Positions 1 to 12,021 of a stretch of DNA of 64,000 nt are shown one piece after another; the first letter of the stretch is position 1, and every line of letters begins with the position of its first letter. Position numbers and translations under genes: made by a program. The stretch covers positions 31,994,001 to 32,058,000 of the forward strand of contig CM060731.1 of NCBI GenBank assembly GCA_030704615.1. The letters are read 5' to 3'. Below the pieces are notes generated by a model. It saw only the letters and a program-made list of their open reading frames with translations, was not told the DNA's origin and did not search any database. This DNA is from Takakia lepidozioides (taxonomy: Eukaryota; Streptophyta; Takakiopsida; Takakiales; Takakiaceae).

Positions 1-2609
1 ATCTTCAGGCACATCACTGCCATCTTCATTATCATCAACTTCATCTTCCACTGGAGGTACTATTTGGCTCTGCTTCTTGTTACTATCATTGTACTCACTT
101 CCGGTACAAACATGGCCTAACCATGTTGGGCTGCCACTACTGGCCCCATTCCCAGGAGCTCTCATCTCATTCTGGTGTCTGATCCAGAATGGACAGCCGC
201 CTTACGATGTCCTGTCTGATTACAATAGTAACACAGTCTTCTCCATTTGGGTCCTCGCCCTGGTCTGCTCTGGATTATTTCTGTAATCCTGATTCCCTGG
301 CTGGTAATTCCTCTTGGATTACCTCTCCCTTTCTAGGCCATTGTTATAACCACCTGTCCTCCTACCATAGTGGTCTTGATCATTGTTTCTTCTTGCTGGG
401 GTTGCACTTGATGCACCCTTACTTGCCTAGGCTCTCTACTGCTGTTCTTCTGTTGTAGTAACAATTCTCTGTAGAATGGTTCCATTTTACAAATAGTGGC
501 ATGTTTCTCCTTCATGTGGCATTTCAGTAGTGGTGTGGCCTTCTTCTGGCATGTTTGCACACCAACCACCCTTCCTCCAATGTGTTGCAGCCTCTGTGGC
601 ATCTTTTTCAAGATTTCTTCCACTCTCTTCTCTTCAATTTTCCCTCTTTCATCTTTTTCCTTCTTTTTACTCTTCTTCTTATGCTCCATCTCCCTCTTCT
701 TCTTCTCTTTTCTACTCATCCTCGAGTCTCTTCTTCTCTTTTCTCCTTCCTGAGCATTCCCAACTGCTCAATTCTGTTTGCTGTTTCAAATGCTCCTCCA
801 CTGTATTGTGGGGTAACATGTCTACTTTCTTTTGCAACTCTGGCCTTAGTCCATTCACAAACCAAGCCTTCTGCAATCCCTGTGCTGGTATAGCAGCCAC
901 CTTTTTCATCATCAACTCCATTTTCTCCATATACTCTTCAACAGTAATGCTTCTTCGCTTCAGCTGCTGTAACTCCCATACCTTCATCTCAGTTTTACTG
1001 GTCCTGAAACCTATTCGAACGCTGTACTCAAGCCATTCCAGGTTAGGAAATGATTATCATGGAATCTTGCATACCATTCACTGCTTTCTTTATAAGTGAA
1101 CACGGAAACAGTCTCATCTTGGCATCATCGCCATTCTCATTGTTCACTATACACATGTGCACAATTGGCTAATGTGTACATCAGGATCCCCTTTCCCCTG
1201 AATATATCGGAAAAAGTGGTTTAGCCCGTGTTGGTTGTAACGCCATCTGTCGACCCTACCTCTGCCCCGACAGTTGTGGCCTTTTGGCTGATGCTTGGTC
1301 CTTGTGGACCTGTAGTATTTGTGTGTTCTTCCACCAATTACTGGCCCCTGAACCCTTCCTGTTCCTGGCCTTTCTATATTCACAGTATTCCCAGCCTCAG
1401 TTGCACTACTTTCCCCACTCCCTGTCCCCCCAGAGCCAGATCCAGGTCTTCCGCCTGATCCCTCTGAGCCGACACCTTCGTTGGCCTGTGATCCAAGTGC
1501 TCCACTTGATCCAGGTTCAACGGGTTGGGATGTCCTGGTTGTAGTCTCAACCTCAGCTGCTGGGGTCTACTTCTTCATATTCTTCCTCTTCCAATTTTCT
1601 TCTCTCTGTTTTCATCCCCAAGTTCTGCCCTTGGTTTTCTTCTTCTTCACTCATGTAAACTATTTTTTAATAATGTTGGAGAGTTTGAATCTCCGCTGGT
1701 TCTCTGCATCCTCCTCTTCTGCTCTCGAAACTGGATTTCCTGCTCTTGGTGTTCCATGCCAACTCTTATCAAAGATTTCTCTGCCAAATCTTTTATCCAG
1801 GGATGTACCTCAGATCTTCCACCTCGTGGTTGATCTTCTTCCTCTGCCAAGTCCCTTAATCTTTCTTGCAAAGAAAAAGAAGGTGTGGTATCCAACTCTA
1901 GTCTCCTCTGGTATAGGTGATGTACTCCCTGATCTCAATGGTGTGAGAGGTCCAGATGATTCCTCAATGTCTATTCCTCTCTCCCACAGGTATGGATAAT
2001 GAGCTTCAGATAACTTTCTATTTTTGCTGAATATCTTGGAGTCTAGCTTCTTTTTCATCACTCATGTCCCATATCTTTCATTTCTTTTAGTGTGGCAACA
2101 ACCAAAATCTCTCCTGTAGTATCTCTCGTATATGCCTGGGTTTCTTTCCAGCTTCAATTACCTTTGGCTATACTGAAGTCTCCGTTACCATATAACCATA
2201 TGGTAAACAAGTCTGAAAAGCTGTTCTTGTGTAAGTTTGATCCACAAGATATCCTTTGGAATCCAATTCTTTACCAGACAAGGCTCTTCATGCATATGAG
2301 TGTAAACATTCACTTTCCTTTCTCCCAGCTTTCAACTCTCTACCCGCTTATAGATAGCAAGGCTATCACATAAACCAATGTTGGTACCACCATGCTCTTC
2401 CTCTACAGGCTACCTGATAAATCTTTATCACTCCTTTCTCCAGACCCCCATTCCGGATCGGCATCATGCACTCGCTTAAGAATATTTTCTTTACAAAACC
2501 GTCTGGCAATTCCAAGAACCTTTGAAAGAAATTGTTTGGACAATCTTTCTTCCTTCGTTCCACAGGGAATTTGATTCACTTCAAATTCTTTAAATCCTCC
2601 AACCACCAT
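1..2609 (-). pseudogene. Ty3/gypsy gag region, decayed (copy A)
   Basis: Minus-strand gag of an LTR retrotransposon, broken into several frames, so it makes no intact protein. In sense order the pieces are: an N-terminal segment (2609-2366, NQIPCGT and ERLSKQF); an acidic, Ser/Pro-rich linker (about 2061-1150, including YLWERGIDIEESSGPL); a capsid-like segment (987-712, VEEYMEKMELMMKK and LRPELQKKVDMLPHNT); a zinc-knuckle region (about 640-190) whose last knuckle reads CYYCNQTGHRKAA before a frame break; and the start of the protease linker at the window edge. The same order, more complete, is seen in copy C (28.0-30.7 kb), which fixes the reading. Zinc-knuckle gag proteins package the RNA template. 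The element continues left of position 1. Confidence 0.82.
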
Positions 2610-2653
2610 GATCCCACCAGATGCCTGTCACATCTGGTTGTTCATGACTCAGT

Positions 2654-2671
2654 TCCCCAGTATGGTCGCCA
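2654..2671 (-). other. Primer-binding site of copy A
   Basis: The minus strand reads TGGCGACCATACTGGGGA two bases downstream of the LTR end. It starts with TGG, the complement of a tRNA 3' CCA, and the same 18 bases occur at the equivalent place in copy C (30753-30770). I cannot name the tRNA with certainty. Confidence 0.7.
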
Positions 2672-2673
2672 AA

Positions 2674-3536
2674 TGTCGCGCGGCTCTACTCACCCATCCC
2701 TTCGCTATCCGAGGCGGACTCAATAGAAGAGTTGGAAATCTCTAAGTACTCAGCCCGCCAGCCAATCAGTCATGACCTACAGCTAGTGTATCATGGAGTG
2801 TTTCTATTTGTTTCCTGCCCTCCCGCATTCATGTTAGCTAGTTCCCTTACGCTGCTGGTAATTAGGTAGCAGTTTGCTCATCAATCATCCATTCATTCCA
2901 ACAGCTTCACTCAGATCCTCTACACAATGTGAGTATAAGTGTGTATCAGATAATATTATCAAGTATCAGGCTAAAGTCCTGTAGCTCTAATCTGCTCTAC
3001 ATTATATTCTACTGCTTGCTATCTTAAGCATCACAGATCCTCCCTCCTACTTCCGTGCTCTCCATCTTTCTACTCAGAATACGCTATCCTCCTTTCCCCA
3101 TGATGTCCGAAGTCTCCGCCTCAGAAGGCCCCCCTCTCGTCTCCGCTGCCCGCTTTATATCCCTTCCCCCCCCTGTTCTACAACTATTTTCCTTCACTAA
3201 TCGTCCTCCGTGAATTACATGTTCCCCGGCAGATGTTGTTCCCCACAGTCGTTCCCTGTCATGATAAACCGTTCCCTATGACTGTGACAGTGTGCCAGAC
3301 TTGACGGCTGTGTCGGGCTTGTGTCGGGCTTGTGACTACTGTGTATGGCTTTGTATGGCTGGTGACTGGCTGTACGGGCTGTGATTGTGTCGGGCTGTGT
3401 ATGGCTGTGACGGGCTGCTTTAAAAATTAAGGTACCCCTCAGAAACCATAGAAGGTCTAAGTCCCAGACTCCACAGAACCCATAAAAATGCCTAGTGCCA
3501 GCTGCCTCCTAACAGGTGTTAGCCCAAAATGTTACA
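2674..3536 (-). repeat. LTR of Ty3/gypsy copy A (5' LTR)
   Basis: An 863-bp repeat that in sense orientation (minus strand) begins TGTAACATTTTGGGC and ends CGCGCGACA, giving TG...CA ends. It is followed by a PBS and then gag, so it is the 5' LTR. It matches the LTR at 24482-25664 in opposite orientation and the truncated LTR at 30773-31175 in the same orientation. Its inner part (about 3280-3420) holds a short run of the CACAGCC-type minisatellite that is much longer in the 24.5-kb LTR. Its outer end abuts the plus-strand pol remnant at 3537, so copy A probably inserted into, or was rearranged against, copy B. Confidence 0.8.
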
Positions 3537-3540
3537 GGAA

Positions 3541-4990
3541 ATATAGATTCACCTGGTGTACTATGCTAGCAGGTTGATGAACAGTGCTGAAAGGAACTAC
3601 AGCACAACTGAAAAAAAACACTGGCAATGATTTATGCAGTCAAGAATTCAGGCATTACCTATTGGGAAAAAGTTTATGTTTTATGTGGATCACCAGGCTC
3701 TGATATTCTGGTGAACAAACCTTTGATAAGTGGCTGGATAGCAAGGTGGTTAATAATCTTGCACGAGTTTGAGTTCGAAGTGTTTACAAGCCTGGCTGTT
3801 TGCATCTTGGGCAGATCATTTGTCACCCTAACAACAGAGAGACCGCCACAGGAGTAACGACAATTGCCTGATGCGAGTTTATTTGCAATGGAGGTGCAAG
3901 GAAGTGCAAATGAATGGTTAGATTGGCAGTGGCCATCAGATACTACCTTACTCATGGTCAGTGCCCACCTAGTTATGGTAAGGAGCAGAGGAAGAAATCG
4001 CTATCAAAGCTTTACCTTATACTATGGTAGGGGGCAGAATGTATAGCTAGGACCTGATGGAGTCTTAAACGATGCTTGTACCACCATGAAGTAAATAAAG
4101 TTTTGGAGGAAGTTCATAAAGGATGGCTGGAGGACATTTTGGAGAAGAGACTACCAGTATGAAGATACTCTTGCAGGTTATTGGTGCCTACTTTGTTCAG
4201 GATGTACACAAGTATTGTCATAGAGTTGTGATGAATGTCAGAGGCTAGGACCTTTGCAGAGATCTGGGAAGATGGCTTTGCATCCTACGATGCCTACTGA
4301 ACCCTTTCAAATGGGACTAGACTTTGTTGGACCATTAACCCCCAGCCAAGAATACACAGACACGTATATAATTACAACAGCCACACTTATACTACGAAGT
4401 GGGTGGAAGCAAAGCTCTGAGGACAACACAGCCAATCCACACAAGGTTCATATTGAGAACATACTTACACGATGGCTGTCCTTGATTTATCAGTGACCAG
4501 GGAAGTCACTTCATTAATGAGACCATTGAACCTTGCTAAAGAGTTCATGATTGTGCATAAGAAGAGTACAACGATTACCACAGGGTAATGGGCAGGCAGA
4601 GGCTACCAACAAATTACTATGTACTATCTTGGCTAAGATAGTCAATGCAACAGAACGGATTGGGATACAAAGCTGCTGACAGCTTTGTGGTCATACAGAC
4701 TTTTATAAAGTCACCACTAAGTATACACATTCCAATTAGTTTATGGTATGGAAGCTTTACTTCCAGTGGAATTCTTGTTACCTACCATGAGAACGGAATG
4801 GGGAAAGAGAATGGATGGGAAGATTAATTAAGGTCAGGAAACATGAATTATACCAGTGGAAGAAGTACGTGCTGATGCACTGATACATGACCAGAATTCG
4901 ATGAAGAGGAAGAACAGTTGATGAAACAATTAAGACTTTTAAGCGACGGGAGATTTGGTTCTCTCTCTCTGTTGTAAAGAAGGGGAAGAT
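3541..4990 (+). pseudogene. Ty3/gypsy RNase H-integrase remnant (copy B)
   Basis: Plus-strand 3' part of a gypsy pol gene with many stops and frame changes. RNase H is recognisable from ERNYSTTE (about 3585), then AMIYAVK, then VNKPLISGWIARWL (about 3710-3755). Integrase follows: a degraded zinc-binding start, GGHFGEETTSMKIL (about 4125-4170), the catalytic-core piece around 4300-4340, SDQGSHFINETI with the second acidic residue (about 4492-4527), NGQAEATNK with the glutamate (about 4587-4615), and a C-terminal MGRLIKVRKHELY stretch (about 4815-4860). Integrase joins the cDNA to the genome; this copy is dead. Reverse transcriptase is missing on the left, where the copy A LTR begins. Confidence 0.8.
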
Positions 4991-7138
4991 TAAAGCTTCT
5001 AAGCTTAATCACCATGGAAAGGACCTATGTCATACAGAAGATGTATGATAACCACCACCGCCATGTTACAAACCATTAACAAAGAGATGCTGGGAGAGTC
5101 ATGCCATAATTTGAGGGGTAATCCATGACAAACCTTGCAGCACACGATTTGCTGTTGAAACGCAAAACAGTCACGGGCTGCGCCAGTGATACCAACGGTA
5201 TGGAGCCTTGTCGCTAAGCCGAGCATATATGACCAGGGCGGGAACTACAGGTGTTCGCATCCTATCACAGCCCATCACAACACAGCGTGACACAGCCATC
5301 CCAGCCCATCCAGTGCCAAACACGCCTATCACAGCTCAACACACAAGCCTACCGGTGTTCACAATAGTCCATAGGATCAGTGACAGGTGGACGTGGGTAC
5401 ATCCGAGAGTGGCCGGCTTAGAACTGGACACGTGGACGCCAGGGCAGACACACATCCCCGGACCTGAATTGCAAGACGGGTGTCTTACAGAAGGAAAGAC
5501 AAATTGGCCGTCAAAGTACCTCCCCGGCACGTTAACCGCATTTTTTATTGTGGGCCCATTAATGCATACAGGAAGGGTAACGGAACCCTTTACAGTACCA
5601 AAGCGAAATCCCTGTCACAAGTTCTATCCTAGTGGACAGTCCATGGGGAAAATCCACGGAAGGGATTAAATTACAAACCATCACAGAGCCAACAGCTAAT
5701 CATGAGCCAGAATTACATGCAGAGGGTATTTTCCAAGAAGCAAGATCAAGAATTTAGAGAAATTAATGAGCGCAAGAGTCGGCTTGGTTCCGGTAACGGA
5801 CGTCTCGACAGGGGAGACCCAATCAAGCTAAGTTTTGAAGCTATGGCAGAAAATAAAAACTACCACGCTCGCCTTACTACTTACCAGTGGCCAGGACATA
5901 CGAACGGGAGTACATTTTCTCTAATCGATACTTGCCAGCCCCACAGGCTACAAGCACTTACCCCATTTCTTCTGTTCCAACCCTACCTTCATGCGTGCCC
6001 TGCAAGCTTTCCTTCAGCTGTTTCAAACAAAGCCTTCTGTTGTCTAGATGAAGAGAGTGATGGGAATGGAGGATCTCGGTTAAGAGCCGACGATACTGCA
6101 GAAGCAAACAATTGCGCACCGCAGGCAGTACGCTGCTACGGAGTTGCGATTGAAAGGGATTGCTACGCAAGGACTTGTCCTTGCATCATCGACTTCATGA
6201 TACAATTTCTTTCTTTCTTCAGAATTTTGAGCCTCGGACGGGAAGTTTACTCAGGTGAGGGAAGTAGATATAGACATTACTGACTCCCCAATACCCTGCA
6301 GCAATTGTTTGATTTGCCATCAGACATGTTGATGTGGATGAGCCACAGGGCAAGATTGCAGATAGGGATTGTTCCAAGAAGGGAGTTTCTTTAAAACTCA
6401 AGGGCTACTCTGTACCAAAGCCGAGTACCCAGGGCTTAGGGAGTTGGCCAAATATTGAACGTTCTGTTTGCCATGAAACAGAACCAACAGTTATTTGAGC
6501 AGTCATTCACAGAGGATATCCTGAAAGCTTTGAGGGGAGAGGATTCGCTTGGCGGATTAATGTACAATGGATTGGTGACAAGATGAAGAGGTTACAGGCA
6601 CTGCTGCTAATCTCTCCGATCATTGTGTCTCCGGATCATTGTGGTCCCGATCCAGTCATTGCCGCCCAAATCCTTCTTGATTCTCTGCATACTTGATACT
6701 CGGAGACGTAAGAGATGATGGGAGTGTTTGAGCAGAACCACTGCACTTCGAAGAGCAAGGCTCTTCACAACCGTGAGGGTGACTAACACCGCAACAGCCA
6801 GTTTAGAACAGAGGCGAGGTATGACGTGTGTGGCGGATCCACTGGCTTCATCAATTCCACGAACCGCACGATAATGTTTGCCAACTCTTGTGTAGGTGGG
6901 GCCAGCAGCACAGAGAGCTGCTATTATTGGAACGGCCTTCAGAGGGAAGAGAAGTCACTTCAAATACCACAGCCACCAACCAGTGACTCAGTTATTTTAG
7001 AGGTTCCACAGTTAGTATATGTTTGACAATCACCCCATTGCTCTGGAAGGAGAAAGGTTGGACATTCCCACTACAGAGCAGGTCTGTGGCCGAAATTGAG
7101 AGGTGACTTCTCTATGAAAACTGTGGCTTGGTAAGGGA
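4991..7138 (+). pseudogene. Decayed region between integrase and the transposon insertion
   Basis: Plus-strand stretch between the integrase remnant and the 14.8-kb Mutator-like element. It holds three medium reading frames (5208-5669, 5702-6283, 6826-7026) with no domain I recognise. The first includes Pro/Thr-rich repeats from CACAGCC-like DNA. Because the env-position ORF resumes on the far side of the insertion (21958-24442), this stretch is probably the upstream part of that ORF plus spacer. In the downstream frame a stop lies about 24 bases before the insertion site. That link is inference: no motif ties the two parts together. Confidence 0.4.
7127..7138. repeat. Target-site duplication, left copy
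   Basis: CTTGGTAAGGGA lies directly outside the left terminal inverted repeat. The identical 12 bases lie directly outside the right one at 21958-21969 in the same orientation. Mutator-like elements usually duplicate 8-11 bp, so one or more of the 12 may match by chance. Confidence 0.8.
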
Positions 7139-7236
7139 GGTTTACTATTTCATGAGCAGAAACCATGAGCCATGAGCCATGAGCCGCATGAGCCGCATGA
7201 GCGGTGAGCCGAAGTCTAAGATACGCGGATTTCATG
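7139..7236. repeat. Left terminal inverted repeat of the Mutator-like element
   Basis: Starts GGTTTACTATTTCATGAGC and continues as a run of ATGAGC(C) units, five of them nearly in tandem at 7163-7207. The right end shows the same start and the same units in inverted order. Further CCGCTCATGG copies at about 7369-7395 make subterminal repeats, a usual place for transposase binding. Confidence 0.78.
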
Positions 7237-7987
7237 AGCGGACTCCTCCAAATTTGGAAATGCGGCAGATTAAACAAGTATTAAAATAATAGTTTTTTAT
7301 TTGACCTTGCCGTTTTTGGACGTTCCAGATCATGTAATGCGGCGAAGATATGTCGTCAGTAACAAGTCCGCTCATGGTTTTATAGATCCGCTCATGGAAA
7401 TAAGTGACCGTGCAACGGGAAATCCAGTATACCACTGCAAAAGGACGTCGCATACTGGCCTGTATAGAGTATTCCGCGGTTTTACATGCCTTAACATTGG
7501 AATGAAGCTGACCCTTTTGCCGCGATTGAACCAATGGAGTCTGCACCAATACAGTCTGCAGTACTTCACAATTCTGTCTTCTTCGGGTATTCGGCGGGAA
7601 AGGTTTGCAACTGAACTGGGAAATAGGGTGCCGCATTAGGGTTCGCACGTGCGAAATTTCGGAGCGGTTTGGTGTTGGCGAAGGCCGCCTCTGGGGGTAC
7701 CTACGACGATACTTGGAAATTCGGCGCCGCATTTCCTTGTCGGAGGTCGAATGAGGAGAGCAAGTTTTCGGAAAGCAGAAAAACATGAACCCTCCAACAT
7801 ACAAAAATACATGCACGTGGAAACAAGTGAACGATATAGTAATATCTTAGTTCGATCAAAACAGGTTACTGGTAGGCAAGACATATGTCGGACCTTTGTG
7901 TGGCCAGAGTCTGAGGTACTGGCAGCAGTACAGTTCTACTATCCGAAAAGGATGGGCGTACCATTGTATGTGGACCGCAAGCCAAGC
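7237..7987. other. Left subterminal region, no gene seen
   Basis: Open frames on both strands here (for example 7232-7816 minus, 7649-8095 plus) have no domain and overlap the terminal repeats. The region holds two CCGCTCATGG subterminal repeats (7369-7395), a half palindrome (about 7253-7266) and a near-complete palindrome with a GGCGCC centre at 7714-7737. It would also contain the 3' untranslated end of the transposase gene. Confidence 0.55.
7714..7737. repeat. Isolated copy of the element palindrome (left end)
   Basis: GGAAATTCGGCGCCGCATTT-type sequence, one base off the consensus in the left arm. It lies in the left subterminal region, away from both arrays. Confidence 0.7.
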
Positions 7988-10900
7988 TCACTGGTCCCCT
8001 GGATCCATATTCAGAAGAGTGTGAACCTCCTGGGGGCTCAACCCTGGTGCATGTATGAAGTGATGAGTTGTGGAATTACAACGGAGTCTCTTTAGGTACA
8101 CGTAGTACAAATGCTTGCAAGGGCAGTATGATGCCCCCTTGTTCGCCATGATCTGGAAGTCGGTGCAATTGCAGGTGGGTAATTCTGAAATGGTGATGGT
8201 GTACACCTCATTGCGAACAGCTGAGCCCGCCGTGGCCATCTGATACACACGCCCGAATCCTGGTGGGGGCACTTCTGTCGAGCTCTGGATTGTACAGTTC
8301 ATCCGAAGTGCATTCCCCATCCTTGTCTCGTTCACTTTTGAGGGAGGTCGCCGCCTCTTCGGTTTCCCCCAACGGTGTGTAGGATGCTTAGAGCTGTCGT
8401 GTCCCATTGTTCTTGCTCTCACAGGGGTCGGTGGTGGAGGCTGTGGAAGCGGAAATGGTTGTCTGGGGACGTCAGTGCGCTGCACCATCCGAAATCCTGC
8501 GGCGGTAAGGGCGTCGGCCTCAACCTGACTCAGATCGCAGCCTGGTTCCACCGGCCACACCGGGGGAGCCTCTGGCATTGTCTGTATGCCGTACTTGGGC
8601 TTTCCATACACGCAAGTCATAATGTCGTGCCTGCAGAACCAGAACTGGGTGGTTGTCGCCTCCGCAAACTTTGCATGGACAAATCTTCCTGTAAAAGTAG
8701 GAGCAGGGACAGCCCCATCTGGATTCCTCCTTATCATCTCTAAACAACGTTGCCGTGTATCCACACGAATTGCGGAACACCTTCCTCGAAACGACGGCTT
8801 TGTGCGAGCAATTCTCCACTGTGAGGCAGACACAGTCGTCTCCACAATGGCTTGGCCATACTGCATAACAGCGGGCGGAATGTGGGGCAAGGGAGCGGTG
8901 GGAATTTGTTGCACGAAATCCCCGGTTGAAGGCGACGGCGATCTGGAATTTCTTGGGCTTCCACTGCTGGAAGACACATTGTGCGGCAACATGACGGGAC
9001 CTCGAGGTGCTGTCCGAATGTTCCTGTCGGATCTCCAGGAATCCTCTTCGCACCCGGGTTCCTCTTCAATCCTCCGCCTGACAGGGCGAGTCCGGACGTC
9101 CCCCTCTAGGTGTTCACCTCTGCGGTGCAGAGGCGTCCCTTTGATCTTCTCTCGCAATGCTGTCGCCCATTTCACTGGATTCTTGGACCTCGAAGCTGTT
9201 CGTACCAACAATTCCTCCCTGTCCGGCCCAAAGCCCCATTGTTTGCCGCTCAGGAACTTGTAGTACGTGGCTTGCTGCATGATTGCTCTGTCGATGTCCT
9301 CCGTTGTGGCCGTCACTACGTCCACCAGATGTGCGGCAGAAGACGCTCGCCAGGAGGAGTGGACCGATTCTGCCATATTCGTGTTCGGCATGTCCGTGTC
9401 GGAATCCAAGCACCGCTCCTAGAAGGACACAAACAACGGTGAGGGACCAATCGAAATGTCCGTAACAGAAAGACAAATGAACGAAATTGACAGCAGCCTA
9501 CCTCCCGCATGTACTGTCCGAACTGTCGATACCGAAAATGCCACCACCCCAACCAGCTGTGCAATGCTCCCAGATTGGTTGTCTCCACTGCACCTGACGT
9601 GTTCCACCAAGCCTCGATGATAGCAAACTTAACCTCCGCGTCATCAAATGTGGGTGCATCCTTCCACGCCGTACAAAGGACACGGTGTTCAGCCTGGAAT
9701 GAGCTAGCAACAAATTTGGTAGTGTAGTGGGATAGACTCTGCATCCAATGGAATCCACAGGATCTCTCTTTCCCCTCCATTGGAACATTGGGGTCCTCAC
9801 CGTACACACGCCGCACCGCTGCCCAGTTGGCCTGAGCGTTGTCTGCCATGAATCCCCTGAAATTGGGCTCTGGCAATCCCGCCCTTGCCATCTGCTCGTT
9901 TATGCCCTCCCACAGATGCATCTCGGACTGTGTGTCCTCCCCTTTCATCTCGCAGATTGCAATCGTCATGAGCCTCTTGGAGTGATAGTCATAAACATGC
10001 GCACCCATAGTCACCCACTGATGGTTTGTAATTCGCTTGATGTGATCAAACATCACCCAAGCATTCGACAAGTTTCCAGTTGTCATGCGAGTGACCAAGT
10101 CGACTCCACTCCCAGGCCCACACGTCGACATTTTGAAAATGTAACAACGATCGGATTCGCTGCCTTGCCCTGGAAACCTGCTACCTTGGATGTAGTCATA
10201 TCCAGTCATTCGTTTCACCTCCAGGATTGAGTACATGTCCGACCCCCTGCCGAACTCCTGCTTGCAAGATACGATGTGATTCCGCACATTCGGACTACAA
10301 ACGTGCGAGACGGACTCCAAGAGGTCACGCATCTCGTCTTCGGTCAAGGGCTCTCGGTCGGAACCATCTTCAGACATGATTTTGCCAAGAGCAATCTTGT
10401 GGGCTGCCTTCAGCTGAATCTGCTTTGGTCTGGCTCCGGGGCTCAATTTCACCTCCTCTTTTATGATGTCGTGTGCTTCCTGCACAGCCTCACGCATGTT
10501 GCCTCTCGCCAAGGGTGGCAGTGGACCCCAACGTGTATGCAAGCTCTAGTCAAGTCCGGGAGCAAATGGATTACGTAATATTGCTTGGCTCTGCACATGG
10601 ACATGCACGTCGGTGGTTCTTTGCAATGTGCACACTTGAAAGAACCCGCAGGAGCTTGGCTGGAGACAATGAATGGATGATGCGTTGTGCCAGTCCAATC
10701 CGTCTCGTTTCTCCGCCCTCCTTTGGAGAGAAAGTGGAAGCAGGTGGGATTGAGGCACCTCAGCTTCCCCGCACAGAGGACATATCGTACACGAACACCA
10801 TCAGCAATTTTCGTGCTACTGGTCTTCGTCACACACCAGGGGTGTCCGTCATGCTTTCGATCCATGTCTGTTAACATCCCGGAGGCTTTCTTTGACGAAG

Positions 10901-11810
10901 AAACAGGTGGAAACTCGAAGATGACATTGCCATCGACTTCGGGAGGCAGAAAAGTTACCTTTCTGACTGGGAATTTGGCATAGTCGAGAGCAGCCAGCTC
11001 GGAGCGAGAACCATCGAGGTGATGTTGTCGTAGGAGCTGCACAATGGACCGGGTTGGAGTTATGCTCGAGGGCACATGCGTAGCACCTACAGAGACGTCC
11101 ATGCCGGATTTGAACGACCGTGTGGAGGACATGGGTACCTCAATGCAATCATCTTCCTCGTCGGAAATGTCGAATACGTCCACACGAGAAGCTATGGAGG
11201 GTCTTGACGGTCCAGGTCGGGAATGATTATCGTTGCATACCTCTCTGTTGGCAGTGGCCGCCTCTCGGTTTCCGGACTCCTTTGTGGATGGTGTGGGCAG
11301 CGACTGATTCGGAAAGGGAATGGGCATTCCCACAGCTCGGTACAGGATGGTGTCTGACGGGGGAACGTGCCATTCGATTCCGCAACCTCCGTCGTTACCT
11401 AGCACGACAATGGTCTCGTCAACCTGTCCAGGAACATCCTTCCTTTCTTCTTCCAAATAAACTGTGCCCGGTTTGAGCTTGAATTTGGAACAAAGGTAAG
11501 TTTCAGTCACTCTGCAAAGTCCTCCCTCGTTTGGGATCCAGGCTCTCCCAAGTTGCGGAGGACAGCAAACTATAGCGTAGGAATTCGGAGCCATCGAACA
11601 CCGCACGGAGTTGGCAAGTGCGAGGTTCAGTATAGCGACAGACCAAGGCTCACAGGCACCATCTAAGTGGATCTGCGGAGTCCATCGACAATTGGAAGTC
11701 GCACATTGAAGTGGAAAGTATTGTTTCAAGCTACATGCATGAAGGTGGGAGGTTTGATTCCATAGCCAGTGAGTAGGACAATGATGGCCGATTCGGCGAC
11801 GAAATAACAT
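7988..11810 (-). CDS. Mutator-like SWIM zinc-finger DDE transposase
   Basis: Transposase that would cut and rejoin the element ends. Exon pieces on the minus strand: 11810-about 10520, then a one-base frame change, about 10518-9502, an intron 9501-9419 (GT...AG), and 9418-7988. The N-terminal part has a Cys/His cluster (CLNPTC, FKCAHC, CIHVGVHCHP) like the WRKY-GCM1/FLYWCH DNA-binding fingers of Mutator relatives. The core gives three acidic landmarks: VMFDHIKRI, FMADNAQANW and NMAESVHSSW. A CGFHW (CxxH) insert lies between the last two, as expected for this superfamily. The C-terminus has a SWIM finger (CNCTDF...CPCKHLYYVYLKRL). There is no intron signal at the 10,520 junction, so it is a frameshift or sequence error. 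The exact start codon is uncertain. The gene is divergent from the methyltransferase gene across palindrome array 1. Confidence 0.85.
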
Positions 11811-12021
11811 CTCCTGACAGTTTCTCCTGAGGGTGGATCCAGCAGTATTCTCGGTGCAGACAGGAACGTTCGCACTGACAAGTGCCAGGACTGCTGGTTA
11901 AAACGGTCAGACAACCAAGTTGTGCTCATCAAGACTGGCCGCAATTGTGTTGTTTCGGAACAATGCAACCCATTGAGGTTCCAGATTTCCCGTCCCGAGT
12001 GATTCTGTCGATTGCTGGTGG
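11811..12021. other. Upstream flank of the transposase gene
   Basis: Short stretch between the farthest possible transposase start and the first palindrome. No TATA box or other clear promoter element was recognised. It probably holds the minus-strand promoter by position only. Confidence 0.35.

Noticed and set aside
7232-7884. Minus-strand ORFs in the left end of the Mutator-like element
   Set aside because: They overlap the terminal repeats, have no domain, and end in subterminal repeat DNA.
8375-9263. Plus-strand ORFs opposite the transposase
   Set aside because: Shadow frames of a gene with clear SWIM and DDE-type motifs on the minus strand.
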